A stretch of DNA of 19,919 nt from Bacillota bacterium (GTDB lineage: Bacteria; Bacillota; Clostridia; UBA1381): positions 1 to 19,919 of the forward strand of contig JAJQAT010000100.1 of NCBI GenBank assembly GCA_021203665.1, written 5' to 3'. Under the pieces are notes generated by a model that worked only from the letters and a program-made list of their open reading frames with translations, ran no database searches and had not been told where the DNA came from. Below, one piece after another: positions 7,564 to 15,018 of this stretch. A program made the translations under genes and the position numbers. How positions within the stretch are numbered: position 1 is the stretch's first letter; each line of letters opens with the position of its first letter.

Positions 7564-9948
7564 TTAACTCCTTTCCGTCTGCTCCTGCGGCTTGGTCGTC
7601 ATTATGCCGTAGAGCTTCGTGTCCTTGGGGAAGCGGTCAACGAACGGCAGTATCGTACTGCCATAAAATAAAAGACCCTCGCCCTCGCTTGAATGGGTTA
7701 CATATGACAGCTGATGATTTGATATATTCAGCTGCTTTGCAAGTATCTGTCTGTCACCCGACGCTTGGTTGAGCATATACACATAGTCCGAGTTCTCGAA
7801 AATATTCTCAACCTCACGGCTCGACAGCAAATCCTTTACATTCTGCGTTATGCCTGTGGGTATACCGCCCCACTTACGAAAACGCTTCCAAATCTCAACC
7901 GTGTACGCCGCTGTCTGCTCCTCTTTTAAGAGCAAGTGCATCTCATCAATGTAGTAGCGCGTTGATTTATGCGCTTCACGGTTTACGGTTACTCTGTTCC
8001 ACACCTGGTCTTGCACGATAAGCATACCTATCTTTTTAAGCTGCTTTCCAAGCTCCTTAATGTCGTAGCTCACAACTCTGCTTTCGATATTTACGTTTGT
8101 CCTGTGGTTGAACACATTAAGGGAGCCTGTTACATAGATTTCAAGCGCAGTGGCGATATACTGCGCTTCCTTTTCGTCCTGCTTTCTAAGCTCGTTATAC
8201 AAGTCCTCCAATATCGGCATATTCTCCGGTTTCGGGTCATTGAGATATTCTCTGTAAACAGTTCTTACACAGCGGTCGATGATTGTTTTTTCCACAGGCT
8301 GTAATCCGTCTTTACCGCCAACAATCAACTCACAGAGGGAGAGGATGAAGTCGGATTTAAGCGACAGAGGGTTCTCATCATCCGAGTAGTTCAAATTTAA
8401 ATCCATCGGGTTAATGTAATCACCGGACGTGGGCGATATTTTTATCACCTGTCCGAGCAGTCGTTCCACAAGTGCGCCGTATTCTGCTTCGGGGTCGCAG
8501 ATGATGATGTCGTCCTCGGTTACTAAAAACACATTCGCAATCTCACGCTTTGCCGAAAAGCTTTTGCCGCTGCCCGGTGTACCTAAGATAAGACCGTTTG
8601 GGTTTTTGAGTAACTTACGGTCTACCATAATGAGGTTGTTTGAGAGCGCATTTACTCCGCAATACAACGCTTCTTTGCCCGACTGAAACAACTCCTGCGT
8701 GGTAAAGGGTATAAAAATAGCGACGCTTGATGTGGTCAAACCTCGCTGAATATCTATTAGGTTTTTGCCAAGCGGCAAAGAGGACATTAACGCTTCTTCC
8801 TGGCGGAAGTCCAGCCGTTCCAATGTGCAGTTGTATTTTTGCGCAATGGACTTTGCCTGAAACACATTGCTGTCAAGGCTTCTTTTTGTGTCGCCTAAGT
8901 TTACGACTATGAATGTCATTAGAAACATTCGCTCATTTCGGCTTTGTAAATCCTGCAACAGCTTTTTCGCTTCACCACCGTAGGTGGCAAGGTCGGATGG
9001 AATTATGCCCATATCATAGCCTGCTCTTACAGCCTTTTTCTGTTCTGCGATTTTCATAGAATCCAAATCCGTAATCTTGCGCTTAATCGTCTTGATTGCT
9101 TTTATCTGGTCAACCGACTGAACGTGCATTGACACAATCACGGAGCTTTCCATATCAAGAAAATCCGCGAGCATTCTGTCCGACAGCTCCGGCGCGAGTA
9201 TTTGCAGGAAATACGCGCTCCCGTGCTTGTCGCCGAACTTAAATTCATAGCCGTTGCGAAACTCAAACGACGACGGCGCGATAAAGTCCTTGACCGATAA
9301 CCCTGTTTTCGGCAGCCAGTCCCACGAGAAACGAAACGGCTCACTTGCGTCAAGGTGGAACATATCGTACATCACTTTTAAACGCTCTGTTCCGTTCAAG
9401 CTATGCGCCGAAACACCAAGCCGCTTGAAATTGTTGAGTATATCGTTTTCTACACGCTCCAACCTCGGCTTTGCGGTCTTAATATTGTCGGCTTCAATGC
9501 CGAATGTGATATACTTTGTCTTTATCAGTCCGTTGTTACCTCGTGATAATCTGTCTTGCAGCATTTCGCTGTACTCAGAGCGTATCTCGTCAAAATTATC
9601 ACCCTGCGGCTCGATTACGAGCTGACGGGAAAAGGTATCGTCTTTTACCGATAAATTCATAAACGACAGTTCAAAATGCACCGAGCTGTCAAAGTAATTT
9701 AAGAAGTCGCTCCAACCGTCGAAAATGGCGGTCTTGTCCTCGTTCTGATTGAGCTGATAGTTAATGTCCTGAAAACGTATCGTTTTCGTGTAGTAGATAT
9801 CGTCAACCCTGCATATTCCGTCTTTAAACATCTGCTTAAACGGTATGCTGTCCTGCGCTGACTGTTGTTTCTTATCTTCCTTTTTTGCCTTACGGATAGC
9901 CGTGTCAATGGCTTTTTTGTCCGCGCGGCTTAAATTCTTTGCGTACAA
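7564..9948 (-). CDS. VirB4-like conjugal transfer ATPase, CD1110 type
   Basis: The cytoplasmic ATPase that powers assembly and transport of the conjugative type IV secretion channel. The protein has 794 residues, normal for the family. Walker A is GTPGSGKS at 456-463 (K462) and Walker B is YYIDEMHLLL with D668 and E669. Other family segments are CDPEAEYG (484-491) and RFRKWGGIPTGITQNV (689-704). The start is a TTG at 9948, chosen because AAGGAGG lies just upstream; it overlaps the end of prgI by 44 nt, suggesting translational coupling. It is followed directly by the BRO-domain gene. I see no broken motif. Confidence 0.95.
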   Translation of the reverse strand: MYAKNLSRADKKAIDTAIRKAKKEDKKQQSAQDSIPFKQMFKDGICRVDDIYYTKTIRFQDINYQLNQNEDKTAIFDGWSDFLNYFDSSVHFELSFMNLSVKDDTFSRQLVIEPQGDNFDEIRSEYSEMLQDRLSRGNNGLIKTKYITFGIEADNIKTAKPRLERVENDILNNFKRLGVSAHSLNGTERLKVMYDMFHLDASEPFRFSWDWLPKTGLSVKDFIAPSSFEFRNGYEFKFGDKHGSAYFLQILAPELSDRMLADFLDMESSVIVSMHVQSVDQIKAIKTIKRKITDLDSMKIAEQKKAVRAGYDMGIIPSDLATYGGEAKKLLQDLQSRNERMFLMTFIVVNLGDTKRSLDSNVFQAKSIAQKYNCTLERLDFRQEEALMSSLPLGKNLIDIQRGLTTSSVAIFIPFTTQELFQSGKEALYCGVNALSNNLIMVDRKLLKNPNGLILGTPGSGKSFSAKREIANVFLVTEDDIIICDPEAEYGALVERLLGQVIKISPTSGDYINPMDLNLNYSDDENPLSLKSDFILSLCELIVGGKDGLQPVEKTIIDRCVRTVYREYLNDPKPENMPILEDLYNELRKQDEKEAQYIATALEIYVTGSLNVFNHRTNVNIESRVVSYDIKELGKQLKKIGMLIVQDQVWNRVTVNREAHKSTRYYIDEMHLLLKEEQTAAYTVEIWKRFRKWGGIPTGITQNVKDLLSSREVENIFENSDYVYMLNQASGDRQILAKQLNISNHQLSYVTHSSEGEGLLFYGSTILPFVDRFPKDTKLYGIMTTKPQEQTERS

Positions 9949-10300
9949 TTCGCGTTACCTCCTTATCAAGTTCTTGCTGTCTTTTTAAACAATCATAGAA
10001 ATTGTTCGTCATATATGGACGTTCTTTTGGACGCAGAAAGCAAACGTCTATAATGTTCTTCAATATCTTTTCAAGCGGCTGACCGTTTTTTTCGTAAAGC
10101 GCGAACATAAAGCAGGGGAGCATTACGATAATCATAATCATTGCCGAAACGCTTGTTCCGAGCGCACCCTTTGTGAGAAAGAATATCGGCAAGCCGATAA
10201 CAATTCCTGCTCCGAAGCATATGAGCTGCCGCTTTGTTAAGTTGAACATTACCTTTGTTTTGACCTTTGTGAGGTCTTTCGGTACGGGTACATAAGCCAT
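9905..10300 (-). CDS. PrgI-family conjugal transfer membrane protein
   Basis: A 131-residue protein with start at the ATG 10298-10300, which has GGAGG eight to twelve bases upstream. The longer open frame to 10480 is rejected because its extra residues are antisense-like and overlap the virB6-like gene. The PrgI family is a small inner-membrane component of Gram-positive type IV secretion, the VirB3 counterpart, always next to the VirB4-like ATPase. Visible: MAYVPVPKDLTKVKTK, two membrane helices (about 28-43 and 49-67), then a cytoplasmic tail with KERPYMTNN. It lies 28 nt after the virB6-like gene and overlaps virB4. Confidence 0.92.
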   Translation of the reverse strand: MAYVPVPKDLTKVKTKVMFNLTKRQLICFGAGIVIGLPIFFLTKGALGTSVSAMIMIIVMLPCFMFALYEKNGQPLEKILKNIIDVCFLRPKERPYMTNNFYDCLKRQQELDKEVTRIVRKEFKPRGQKSH

Positions 10301-10328
10301 AATAAAATCCTCCTTTCCGTCGATTACG

Positions 10329-11198
10329 TTAGTGGGCATTGAATAAACTTTTTGATAATGAGCCTGTTTTGAACAACGTGAAGCATAACAGCACCGTATA
10401 TCCCATGCACGACCAAATCGCCGTAGAGATATTGGTGTCAACCACCATATTCTGAACCAAAACCGCATAGATGGCGACACATACCATAATGAGGAAGCCT
10501 TGAAAGCCTAACGCAAACAGACTGCGTAAATAGTTCTGCCCCATTTGTCCCCATTCGCGGTTTAGCATTGTTGAAACGGGAATGGGCGCAACCGAGGTTA
10601 CAAGATATATCTCAATCATTCTGCCGTAAGCTATGATAAAGATACATATTGATAAAACCCACATTGAAGGACCTACTACAAACGATTGCAGCCACAAACC
10701 GAGTAATTCGCCGACTTCCATAGCTTCAAGCCTGGTTTCGAGGTCCGTAAAATGTGATGCCAAATCAATGTTTAGGTTGCCCGTTATTATGCCGGACGCG
10801 CTGCTTATGACAGACTGCGCCACATCAAACACGCCCATTACCAAATCCCAGGTATGAGATACTATTAAAACGGCGCAGGCGGTTTTGAATATCCACTTGA
10901 AAAACATCCAAGTATCAACGTCGTGTAAGTTGTTTCGGTCGGTGATGAGCTGTATAAGCTCCAAGGTCATTACAATCGCGAGTATCACTCCCGCAATGGG
11001 GAGGATAACATTATCCGACAGCGTTTTTATCATATTGAATATGTTGCTGTTCCACGCTTCGGGCGTTGAGCCGACCTGTGTTGATATATCCGCGATTTTG
11101 GCGTTTACGTTGTCAAACAAACCTGTTAAGTTGTTCATTATCCCATCGACAAGAAGGCTTTTGATCCATTCGGTGAATTGGTTGAAAATATATTCCAA
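10329..11198 (-). CDS. VirB6/TrbL-like conjugal transfer membrane protein, CD1112 type
   Basis: A 289-residue polytopic membrane protein, the channel-forming VirB6/TrbL counterpart. It opens with an amphipathic segment (FNQFTEWIKSLLVDGIMNNL). Hydrophobic helices follow at about 62-85 (ILPIAGVILAIVMTLELI), 105-120, 170-195 (MWVLSICIFIIAYG), 200-212, 230-255 (ALGFQGFLIMVCVAIYAVLV) and near the end (YTVLLCFTLF). The conserved SVAPIPVSTML segment is present. The start is TTG at 11198, supported by AAGGAGG ten bases upstream. In related ICEs it follows directly after maff2; here only the maff2 tail is left upstream because of the IME insertion. Confidence 0.92.
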   Translation of the reverse strand: MEYIFNQFTEWIKSLLVDGIMNNLTGLFDNVNAKIADISTQVGSTPEAWNSNIFNMIKTLSDNVILPIAGVILAIVMTLELIQLITDRNNLHDVDTWMFFKWIFKTACAVLIVSHTWDLVMGVFDVAQSVISSASGIITGNLNIDLASHFTDLETRLEAMEVGELLGLWLQSFVVGPSMWVLSICIFIIAYGRMIEIYLVTSVAPIPVSTMLNREWGQMGQNYLRSLFALGFQGFLIMVCVAIYAVLVQNMVVDTNISTAIWSCMGYTVLLCFTLFKTGSLSKSLFNAH

Positions 11199-11215
11199 CG
11201 GATTTTCCTCCTTTC

Positions 11216-11247
11216 AAAGCTCCCGCAATAGGTTTTACGGGAGCTTT
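11216..11247. terminator. Strong hairpin between maff2 tail and virB6-like gene
   Basis: A perfect 10-bp inverted repeat, AAAGCTCCCG with CGGGAGCTTT, and a 12-nt loop. On the + strand it is followed by TT, giving a terminator-like T run. On the minus strand, the direction of the transfer operon, it is followed closely by the AAAGGAGG ribosome binding site of the virB6-like gene. It may stop rightward transcripts, or mark an attenuation or RNA-processing point in the leftward operon. The function is inferred only. Confidence 0.55.
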
Positions 11248-11263
11248 TTCGTCTTGTTTTCGT

Positions 11264-11338
11264 TTAGCTGAACAGTCCCGACAAAAGCGGAACTAGCGTC
11301 GCGCCAATTAATGCAACGCCCCCGCCCGCCATTAGCTG
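11264..11338 (-). pseudogene. maff2: maff2, C-terminal fragment (split by IME)
   Basis: The last 24 codons and stop of a Maff2-family mobile element protein (QLMAGGGVALIG, then LVPLLSGLFS, stop at 11264-11266). There is no start codon with a ribosome binding site, and reading upstream in frame enters the IME and meets a stop within about 15 codons. The first residue Q is the codon shared with the N-terminal fragment at 19762-19919. Joined, the two halves give the continuous family sequence GMKQ-LMAGGG. Maff2 is a small hydrophobic protein encoded just upstream of the virB6-like gene in Tn1549-type ICEs; its role is unknown, probably in the channel. Confidence 0.9.
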
Positions 11339-11361
11339 TGTCACACATTTATTGCGGTGGT
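11337..11361 (+). other. Left attachment site of the IME (attL by position)
   Basis: The core dinucleotide TG is at 11337-11338. Inside the element it is followed by 23 bases forming the left inverted-repeat arm, ending in TTGCGGTGGT at 11352-11361. Outside lies maff2 sequence (the LMAGGG codons). The arm matches the right end in inverse orientation at 19 of 23 positions, as expected for the two half-sites of a large serine recombinase attP. Confidence 0.82.
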
Positions 11362-11408
11362 GGAGGATTTAAGGACAAGAACGGCGGTTCAAAACATTTG
11401 CACAGCGG

Positions 11409-11432
11409 CGGCTGTCTGTATTCGGACAGCCG
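11409..11432. repeat. Hairpin near left end of IME
   Basis: A perfect 8-bp inverted repeat, CGGCTGTC with GACAGCCG, and an 8-nt loop. No long T run follows on either strand, so it is not a clear terminator. It lies in the 240-bp non-coding stretch between attL and marR, where besides the marR promoter I see nothing else. It may insulate marR from outside transcription. Confidence 0.5.
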
Positions 11433-11519
11433 TTGCTCCTTTCAACTTACGAAATACGTGAATTTTCACACTAATTCCCCCAAAATAACTTATTAACATC
11501 GAAACATCAGATTAACTGA

Positions 11520-11548
11520 TTGACAAGTCAACTGTTTTGTGGTATAAT
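11520..11548 (+). promoter_or_regulatory. marR-akr promoter
   Basis: TTGACA at 11520-11525 and TATAAT at 11543-11548 with a 17-nt spacer: a perfect sigma-A consensus promoter. A promoter this strong in front of a repressor gene, with operator boxes over it, points to tight autoregulation. Confidence 0.9.
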
Positions 11549-11559
11549 TGACTTGTCAA
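11520..11559 (+). promoter_or_regulatory. Twin palindromic operator boxes of the MarR regulator
   Basis: TTGACAAGTCAA at 11520-11531 covers the -35 element and TTGACTTGTCAA at 11548-11559 covers the end of the -10 and the expected start of transcription. Each box is a palindrome with arms TTGAC/GTCAA, and the two boxes are exact reverse complements of each other, separated by 16 bp. This size and form is typical of MarR-family operators. Binding by the MarR protein encoded directly downstream is inferred. Confidence 0.82.
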
Positions 11560-11580
11560 TTATTTTTAAGGAGGTACTTT

Positions 11581-12006
11581 ATGCAAAATACGGGAACCTA
11601 TATTGCTATACTTTCACGTCAGTTGAATTTATACTTTAATCACCGTCTGTCTGGAATTGAAATATCTGCGACGGAGTTGTTGTATCTTGCACAGCTATAT
11701 AAGAGGGACGGCATATTGCAGGAGCAATTGGCAGATAAATTATCAATTGACCGCGCAGCTACTACCCGAACTGTACGGCTTATGGAGCAGAAAGGACTTG
11801 TGCATCGGGAAATTGATGATTTGGATAAACGGGCGAAAAAGGTATTTCTGACGGAAAAAGCATATGCCATTGAAAGCAAACTGCGTGAAATTCAAAAAAG
11901 TTGGTCTGACGGTATAACCTGCGATATGACCAAAGAGGAAGTGGAAAAGTTTTCGGAACAGATACGCCAAATGGCAGCGCGCGCAAAGGAAATGAATGAA
12001 AATTAA
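11581..12006 (+). CDS. MarR-family transcriptional regulator
   Basis: A 141-residue winged-helix repressor, dimeric in the family, usually released from DNA by small phenolic, oxidant or drug-like ligands. The start is the ATG at 11581, with AAGGAGGT at 11568-11575; the TTG at 11548 is inside the promoter and is rejected. Visible: N-terminal dimerisation helix (YIAILSRQLNLYFNHRL), HTH (LQEQLADKLSIDRAATTRTVRLMEQ) and wing (VHREIDDLDKRAKKVFLTEKA). There is no obvious pair of redox-sensing cysteines: the only Cys is in a linker (GITCDM). It stands 17 nt before the aldo/keto-reductase-like gene and forms an operon with it under a promoter with two operator boxes. Confidence 0.92.
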   Translation: MQNTGTYIAILSRQLNLYFNHRLSGIEISATELLYLAQLYKRDGILQEQLADKLSIDRAATTRTVRLMEQKGLVHREIDDLDKRAKKVFLTEKAYAIESKLREIQKSWSDGITCDMTKEEVEKFSEQIRQMAARAKEMNEN

Positions 12007-12023
12007 ACGGAAAGGAAATTTAT

Positions 12024-12941
12024 ATGACAAGCATTACAAACAGACCAGGAGGAACGTACAACATAGCGGGAATTGATGTGTCCAGAGTTGGATATGGTAC
12101 TATGCAGCTTCCAAAGCTCAAAGATGAAAAACAGGCAAAGGCAATTCTTAGAAAAGCATATGAGCTTGGAATAAACCACTTTGATACTGCTTATTTTTAT
12201 GCGAACGGACTTACAAATCGGCTTCTTGCCGAAGAACTCGGAACAGAAAAGAATGTGCTGTTCATTTCCAAAATTGGAGCAAAGCCTACCAAAAGAGGAC
12301 CAATGCCGATGCTGCCGGCTCAAAGACCCGAAGAATTGAGAAAGGATGTAGAGGACAATCTCAAAAGCCTTTGCACGGACAGACTGGATGTTGTCAATTT
12401 CAGAAGAATTGCACCCGGCACGTTTCCTCTTACCCCCGCGCAGAAAGTCAACTTTGATGACCAAATGGCGGAAATTCTGAAAATGAAAGACGAAGGACTG
12501 ATAGGAGCTATAGGATTAAGCTCAATTCCCTATGACGAGCTAAAACGAGCTCTGCCTACAGGAATTGTATGTGTGCAAAATCATTACAATTTGACGGCGA
12601 GAAATAATGAAGGGGCATTGGAGCTTTGTAAAGCGAAACAAATCGCGTGGATTCCATTTTTCCCGCTTGGCGGAGGTTTACCCTGTTCCTGCAAGGTAAC
12701 AGACGAGCCTATTGTGCAGGAAGTATCAAAGGAAATAGGTATATCTCCTATACAAACAGCTCTTGCTTGGATTCTCAATCATTCCGATAACAGCTTGATT
12801 ATTCCCGGCACTACATCAATAAAGCATTTGGAGCAAAACGCGGCGGTCGGCAGCATTAAACTTACCGATGCTCAAATGAAAAAATTAGATTGTGTTCAGC
12901 CGAAAGGCATCAACAAAATCATCAATCGAATGCTTGGGTAA
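12024..12941 (+). CDS. Aldo/keto reductase family oxidoreductase, atypical catalytic site
   Basis: A 305-residue TIM-barrel protein of the NAD(P)H-dependent aldo/keto reductase superfamily. The start is the ATG at 12024, after AAAGGAAA. Three residues of the catalytic tetrad are present: D54 and Y59 in HFDTAYFY, and K83 in FISKIG. The fourth, the histidine after the DRLD strand, is replaced: the segment reads DRLDVVNFRR, putting R127 there. This variant is known in a subset of AKRs. C-terminal cofactor-binding elements are visible (IQTALAWIL, IIPGTTSIKHLEQN). The substrate is unknown. Pairing with MarR suggests detoxification of a reactive carbonyl or quinone-like compound, by inference. The gene ends at a strong terminator. 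Confidence 0.9.
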   Translation: MTSITNRPGGTYNIAGIDVSRVGYGTMQLPKLKDEKQAKAILRKAYELGINHFDTAYFYANGLTNRLLAEELGTEKNVLFISKIGAKPTKRGPMPMLPAQRPEELRKDVEDNLKSLCTDRLDVVNFRRIAPGTFPLTPAQKVNFDDQMAEILKMKDEGLIGAIGLSSIPYDELKRALPTGIVCVQNHYNLTARNNEGALELCKAKQIAWIPFFPLGGGLPCSCKVTDEPIVQEVSKEIGISPIQTALAWILNHSDNSLIIPGTTSIKHLEQNAAVGSIKLTDAQMKKLDCVQPKGINKIINRMLG

Positions 12942-12989
12942 GATGATGTATGAAGTGAAATCGGCAGAGTTTATTTGATATACTATGAG

Positions 12990-13019
12990 TGTCGGCGGCA
13001 TAATGTCGCCGACATTTTT
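12990..13019 (+). terminator. Terminator of the marR-akr operon
   Basis: Stem TGTCGGCG (12990-12997) with CGCCGACA (13007-13014), a 9-nt loop, then TTTTT (13015-13019) on the + strand. There is no T run in the leftward direction, so it stops the marR-akr transcript but probably not transcription coming from the relaxase gene, which converges on it. Confidence 0.88.
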
Positions 13020-13023
13020 ACTC

Positions 13024-14718
13024 TCAGCGCTCATACTCCCGCCGCTTATCCTCGTTTTCATTCCGCACATCGTGCGGCTGCTTTTTCAACTGTTCTCTTA
13101 ACGAACGTTTCTCAAACGGCTTTTCGTTAATGTCGGTATCAATCTCGTTTTCAACATCCGTAAGCATATCACCGCTGTACTTGCGCCCGTATGTCGATTG
13201 TAACAGCCTTGCCGCTTTAGCGATAACTCCGCCGCGAATGCTGCGCCGCTCACTGCGGACAGCTTCGGAATCCTCCGGCGGAATCGCTTCGCGCACTTCT
13301 GCGTAACGCGATTTTTCAGCTTCCGTTTCAGCGGTCAGCACGTCATTTCTCGATTTCAATTTATCCGCCGTTTCCGAATTACGGTTTAGCGTATTTTTAA
13401 CAACCGTCAATTCGCTTTCGTCCGCACAATCTAATTCGCGGAGTATATCGGCAATTTGCAAATTCAGATTTTTAATGTCTGCGGTCAACTCGCCAATCTG
13501 ATTATCAATCTGATTATGCTTGATAAAATTTATCGGACTGCAAGCCTGCTTCTCGGCTTTCAATTTCTTCAACCGGCTGTGCTTGGTATGTAGGTTCTTT
13601 TTCAATCTGTCATACCTTTGCAAGAGTGACGAAACAGCTTTTTTCTGTTCGCCTATTTGTTCAAGCTGCGAATTGTTGAATTTGAGCTGATACCGATTTA
13701 TGATTAAATTGCTCCGTATGCTCTCTAATTTTTCGGCAATAACGGGAACAGTATTCTTGACAGCTTCGGTAAGCTTCGCAACCAACGCTTTCAGCTCGCG
13801 CAAGATTTTATTGTCCGCCTTTATCTGCCGATTAAGCTCACACCTTTCCGAAACAATCCCTCGCTTTTCCATAATCCTTGCGGCAACTCCCTCGTGAATT
13901 GTCGGCTGTTCATCAATGCCGCGCTCCTTGAAGCTGCGGCAATCGACACGCTCGTCGATTTTCTTTTGTTTCAATGCCTTGTTCGTTACGTCCTCCCACG
14001 CCTTGCGCCAAATCAAAATTTGCTCCTCACTGTTCCATTCGGCGGCAATCGGATTTTGCCGTCCGAAACGTGTGCTTTTTGGATTTTTGGACACACGCTC
14101 TAACTTCTGTTTTTCGGCTTTGGACGGTGTGAGATAAACTTTCTTTTTGCCGACCTTGTATTGATACTGCTTCTCCCAACCATCAGCTTGTGCCGTTTTA
14201 AACTCTGCGGCAGTAAACCCACGCTCTTCATCGCCGCGTTTACATAGATACTCCTTTTGTGTTTTCGACTGCCATTTGCCTTTTTCATCGAGCGGACGAA
14301 CCGTCAGCAAAATATGCGCGTGAGGGTTATGCCCGTCAGTGTCGTGAATGTTGACATCGGCGCACATACCCTTATCGACGCATTGTTCCGTAACGAAATT
14401 TTTCAACATTGCTATCCAATCGTCAATTCCCAATTCGACAGGCAGCGCGACAATCAACTCTCGTGCAAGTCGGCTGTCCTTGGATTTCTCGGCGGCTTCA
14501 ACTGCGTTCCAAAGCGTTTCGCGGTTTTGCCATTCTTGCGGCGCGTTCGGCGGCAAGAAAATCTCACTGTAAAGACTGCCGTGCTTTTTCGTGTAGTCGT
14601 GCTGCACGCCGTCGTAGTCGTTATAAATTTGCGAACAGGACGCGTAAGCGGCGGCGGCGCAGACGGAGCGACCGATGCCGCGCGTTATGACCTTTGCGTC
14701 AAAATGATAAATTGCCAT
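13024..14718 (-). CDS. mobA: MobA/MobL relaxase (MOBQ family)
   Basis: Nicks one strand at oriT, stays joined to the 5' end, and pilots the strand to the recipient. The protein has 564 residues. The N-terminal relaxase domain starts MAIYHFDAKVITRG and carries the conserved SVCAAAAYAS segment with Y25 as likely nicking tyrosine. The three-histidine metal motif is H130, H133 and H135 (GHNPHAHILLTVR). Residues about 290-470 form long coiled coils (leucine/lysine/glutamate repeats), and the tail is charged. The start ATG at 14716-14718 has AGAAAGGAAA upstream. The oriT lies about 300 bp upstream, the usual position. The gene converges on the marR-akr operon. No domain beyond the relaxase can be identified in the C-terminal half. 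Confidence 0.95.
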   Translation of the reverse strand: MAIYHFDAKVITRGIGRSVCAAAAYASCSQIYNDYDGVQHDYTKKHGSLYSEIFLPPNAPQEWQNRETLWNAVEAAEKSKDSRLARELIVALPVELGIDDWIAMLKNFVTEQCVDKGMCADVNIHDTDGHNPHAHILLTVRPLDEKGKWQSKTQKEYLCKRGDEERGFTAAEFKTAQADGWEKQYQYKVGKKKVYLTPSKAEKQKLERVSKNPKSTRFGRQNPIAAEWNSEEQILIWRKAWEDVTNKALKQKKIDERVDCRSFKERGIDEQPTIHEGVAARIMEKRGIVSERCELNRQIKADNKILRELKALVAKLTEAVKNTVPVIAEKLESIRSNLIINRYQLKFNNSQLEQIGEQKKAVSSLLQRYDRLKKNLHTKHSRLKKLKAEKQACSPINFIKHNQIDNQIGELTADIKNLNLQIADILRELDCADESELTVVKNTLNRNSETADKLKSRNDVLTAETEAEKSRYAEVREAIPPEDSEAVRSERRSIRGGVIAKAARLLQSTYGRKYSGDMLTDVENEIDTDINEKPFEKRSLREQLKKQPHDVRNENEDKRREYER

Positions 14719-15018
14719 AGCGATTTTCCTTTCTATCTGTCGTGCAGATTGTTTTTGTTTCTTTTTTCAAAAAAGAAATCAGACGACATTGTGTCGGCTG
14801 ACCTGTAAAAAGTGTCCGGTGGACAGTTTTTACAGACCGTCAACGAGTGTTAATCGGTGACGGTACGGTCAATTACAGTTTATTCTGTGATTGACCGCTC
14901 AGCAATTTTGCTGCGCAAAATCAAGGCTACGCCTTGCCCGCCCATCTTGGCGGGTGCCAGCCCTCCGCGTAGGAGTGCCCTCCGCATAGGAGCGCACCAC
15001 CACCTTAACGGTGGTGAG
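14719..15018. repeat. Non-coding oriT-proximal region with serial hairpins
   Basis: Besides oriT, no gene is visible between the relaxase and DUF3847 genes. From left to right the region holds: a 10-bp palindrome with one-base centre (14758-14778, TTTCTTTTTT arm); a 15-bp stem with one mismatch and 3-nt loop (14803-14835); a 13-bp stem with one wobble pair (14866-14897); a 7-bp stem with arm ATTTTGC (14905-14921); CAAGGC/GCCTTG (14922-14936); CCCGCC/GGCGGG (14937-14954); and a 16-nt tandem repeat GCCCTCCGCRTAGGAG at 14960-14975 and 14977-14992. Such hairpin series are typical of mobilization regions and of single-strand initiation sites on transferred DNA. Confidence 0.75.

Larger units (their letters stand above)
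1..11338 (-). mobile_element. Tn1549-type ICE, left part of conjugation module (extends beyond window; resumes at 19787)
   Basis: All genes from 1 to 11338 are transcribed leftward and match the conserved transfer block of Tn1549/CTn-type clostridial conjugative elements: Maff2, VirB6-like (CD1112 type), PrgI, VirB4-like (CD1110 type), NlpC/P60 hydrolase (CD1108 type), DUF4315, DUF4366 (CD1107 type), topoisomerase III and an ArdC/LtrC-like protein. Neither end of the ICE is in the window. The relaxase, VirD4-type coupling protein and integrase of the ICE are not seen here and would be expected outside. The ICE resumes at 19787 with the N-terminal part of maff2. Confidence 0.88.

Noticed and set aside
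10301..10480. N-terminal extension of PrgI to 10480
   Set aside because: It overlaps the virB6-like gene in another frame and lacks family similarity; the ATG at 10300 has GGAGG.
11548..11580. Earlier TTG start for the MarR gene at 11548
   Set aside because: It lies within the -10/operator region and has no ribosome binding site; the ATG at 11581 has AAGGAGGT.
12003..12464. A minus-strand open frame opposite the start of the aldo/keto-reductase-like gene
   Set aside because: Antisense shadow, low-complexity composition, no ribosome binding site.
14257..14808. A + strand open frame of 183 codons opposite the relaxase
   Set aside because: It is a shadow of the relaxase gene: no ribosome binding site, no recognisable motif, and the relaxase frame carries all conserved residues.
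14893..14903. A single CGCTCA near oriT as a third site of the repeat regulon
   Set aside because: One partial copy, not repeated at 11 bp, and it lies in the arm and flank of a hairpin.
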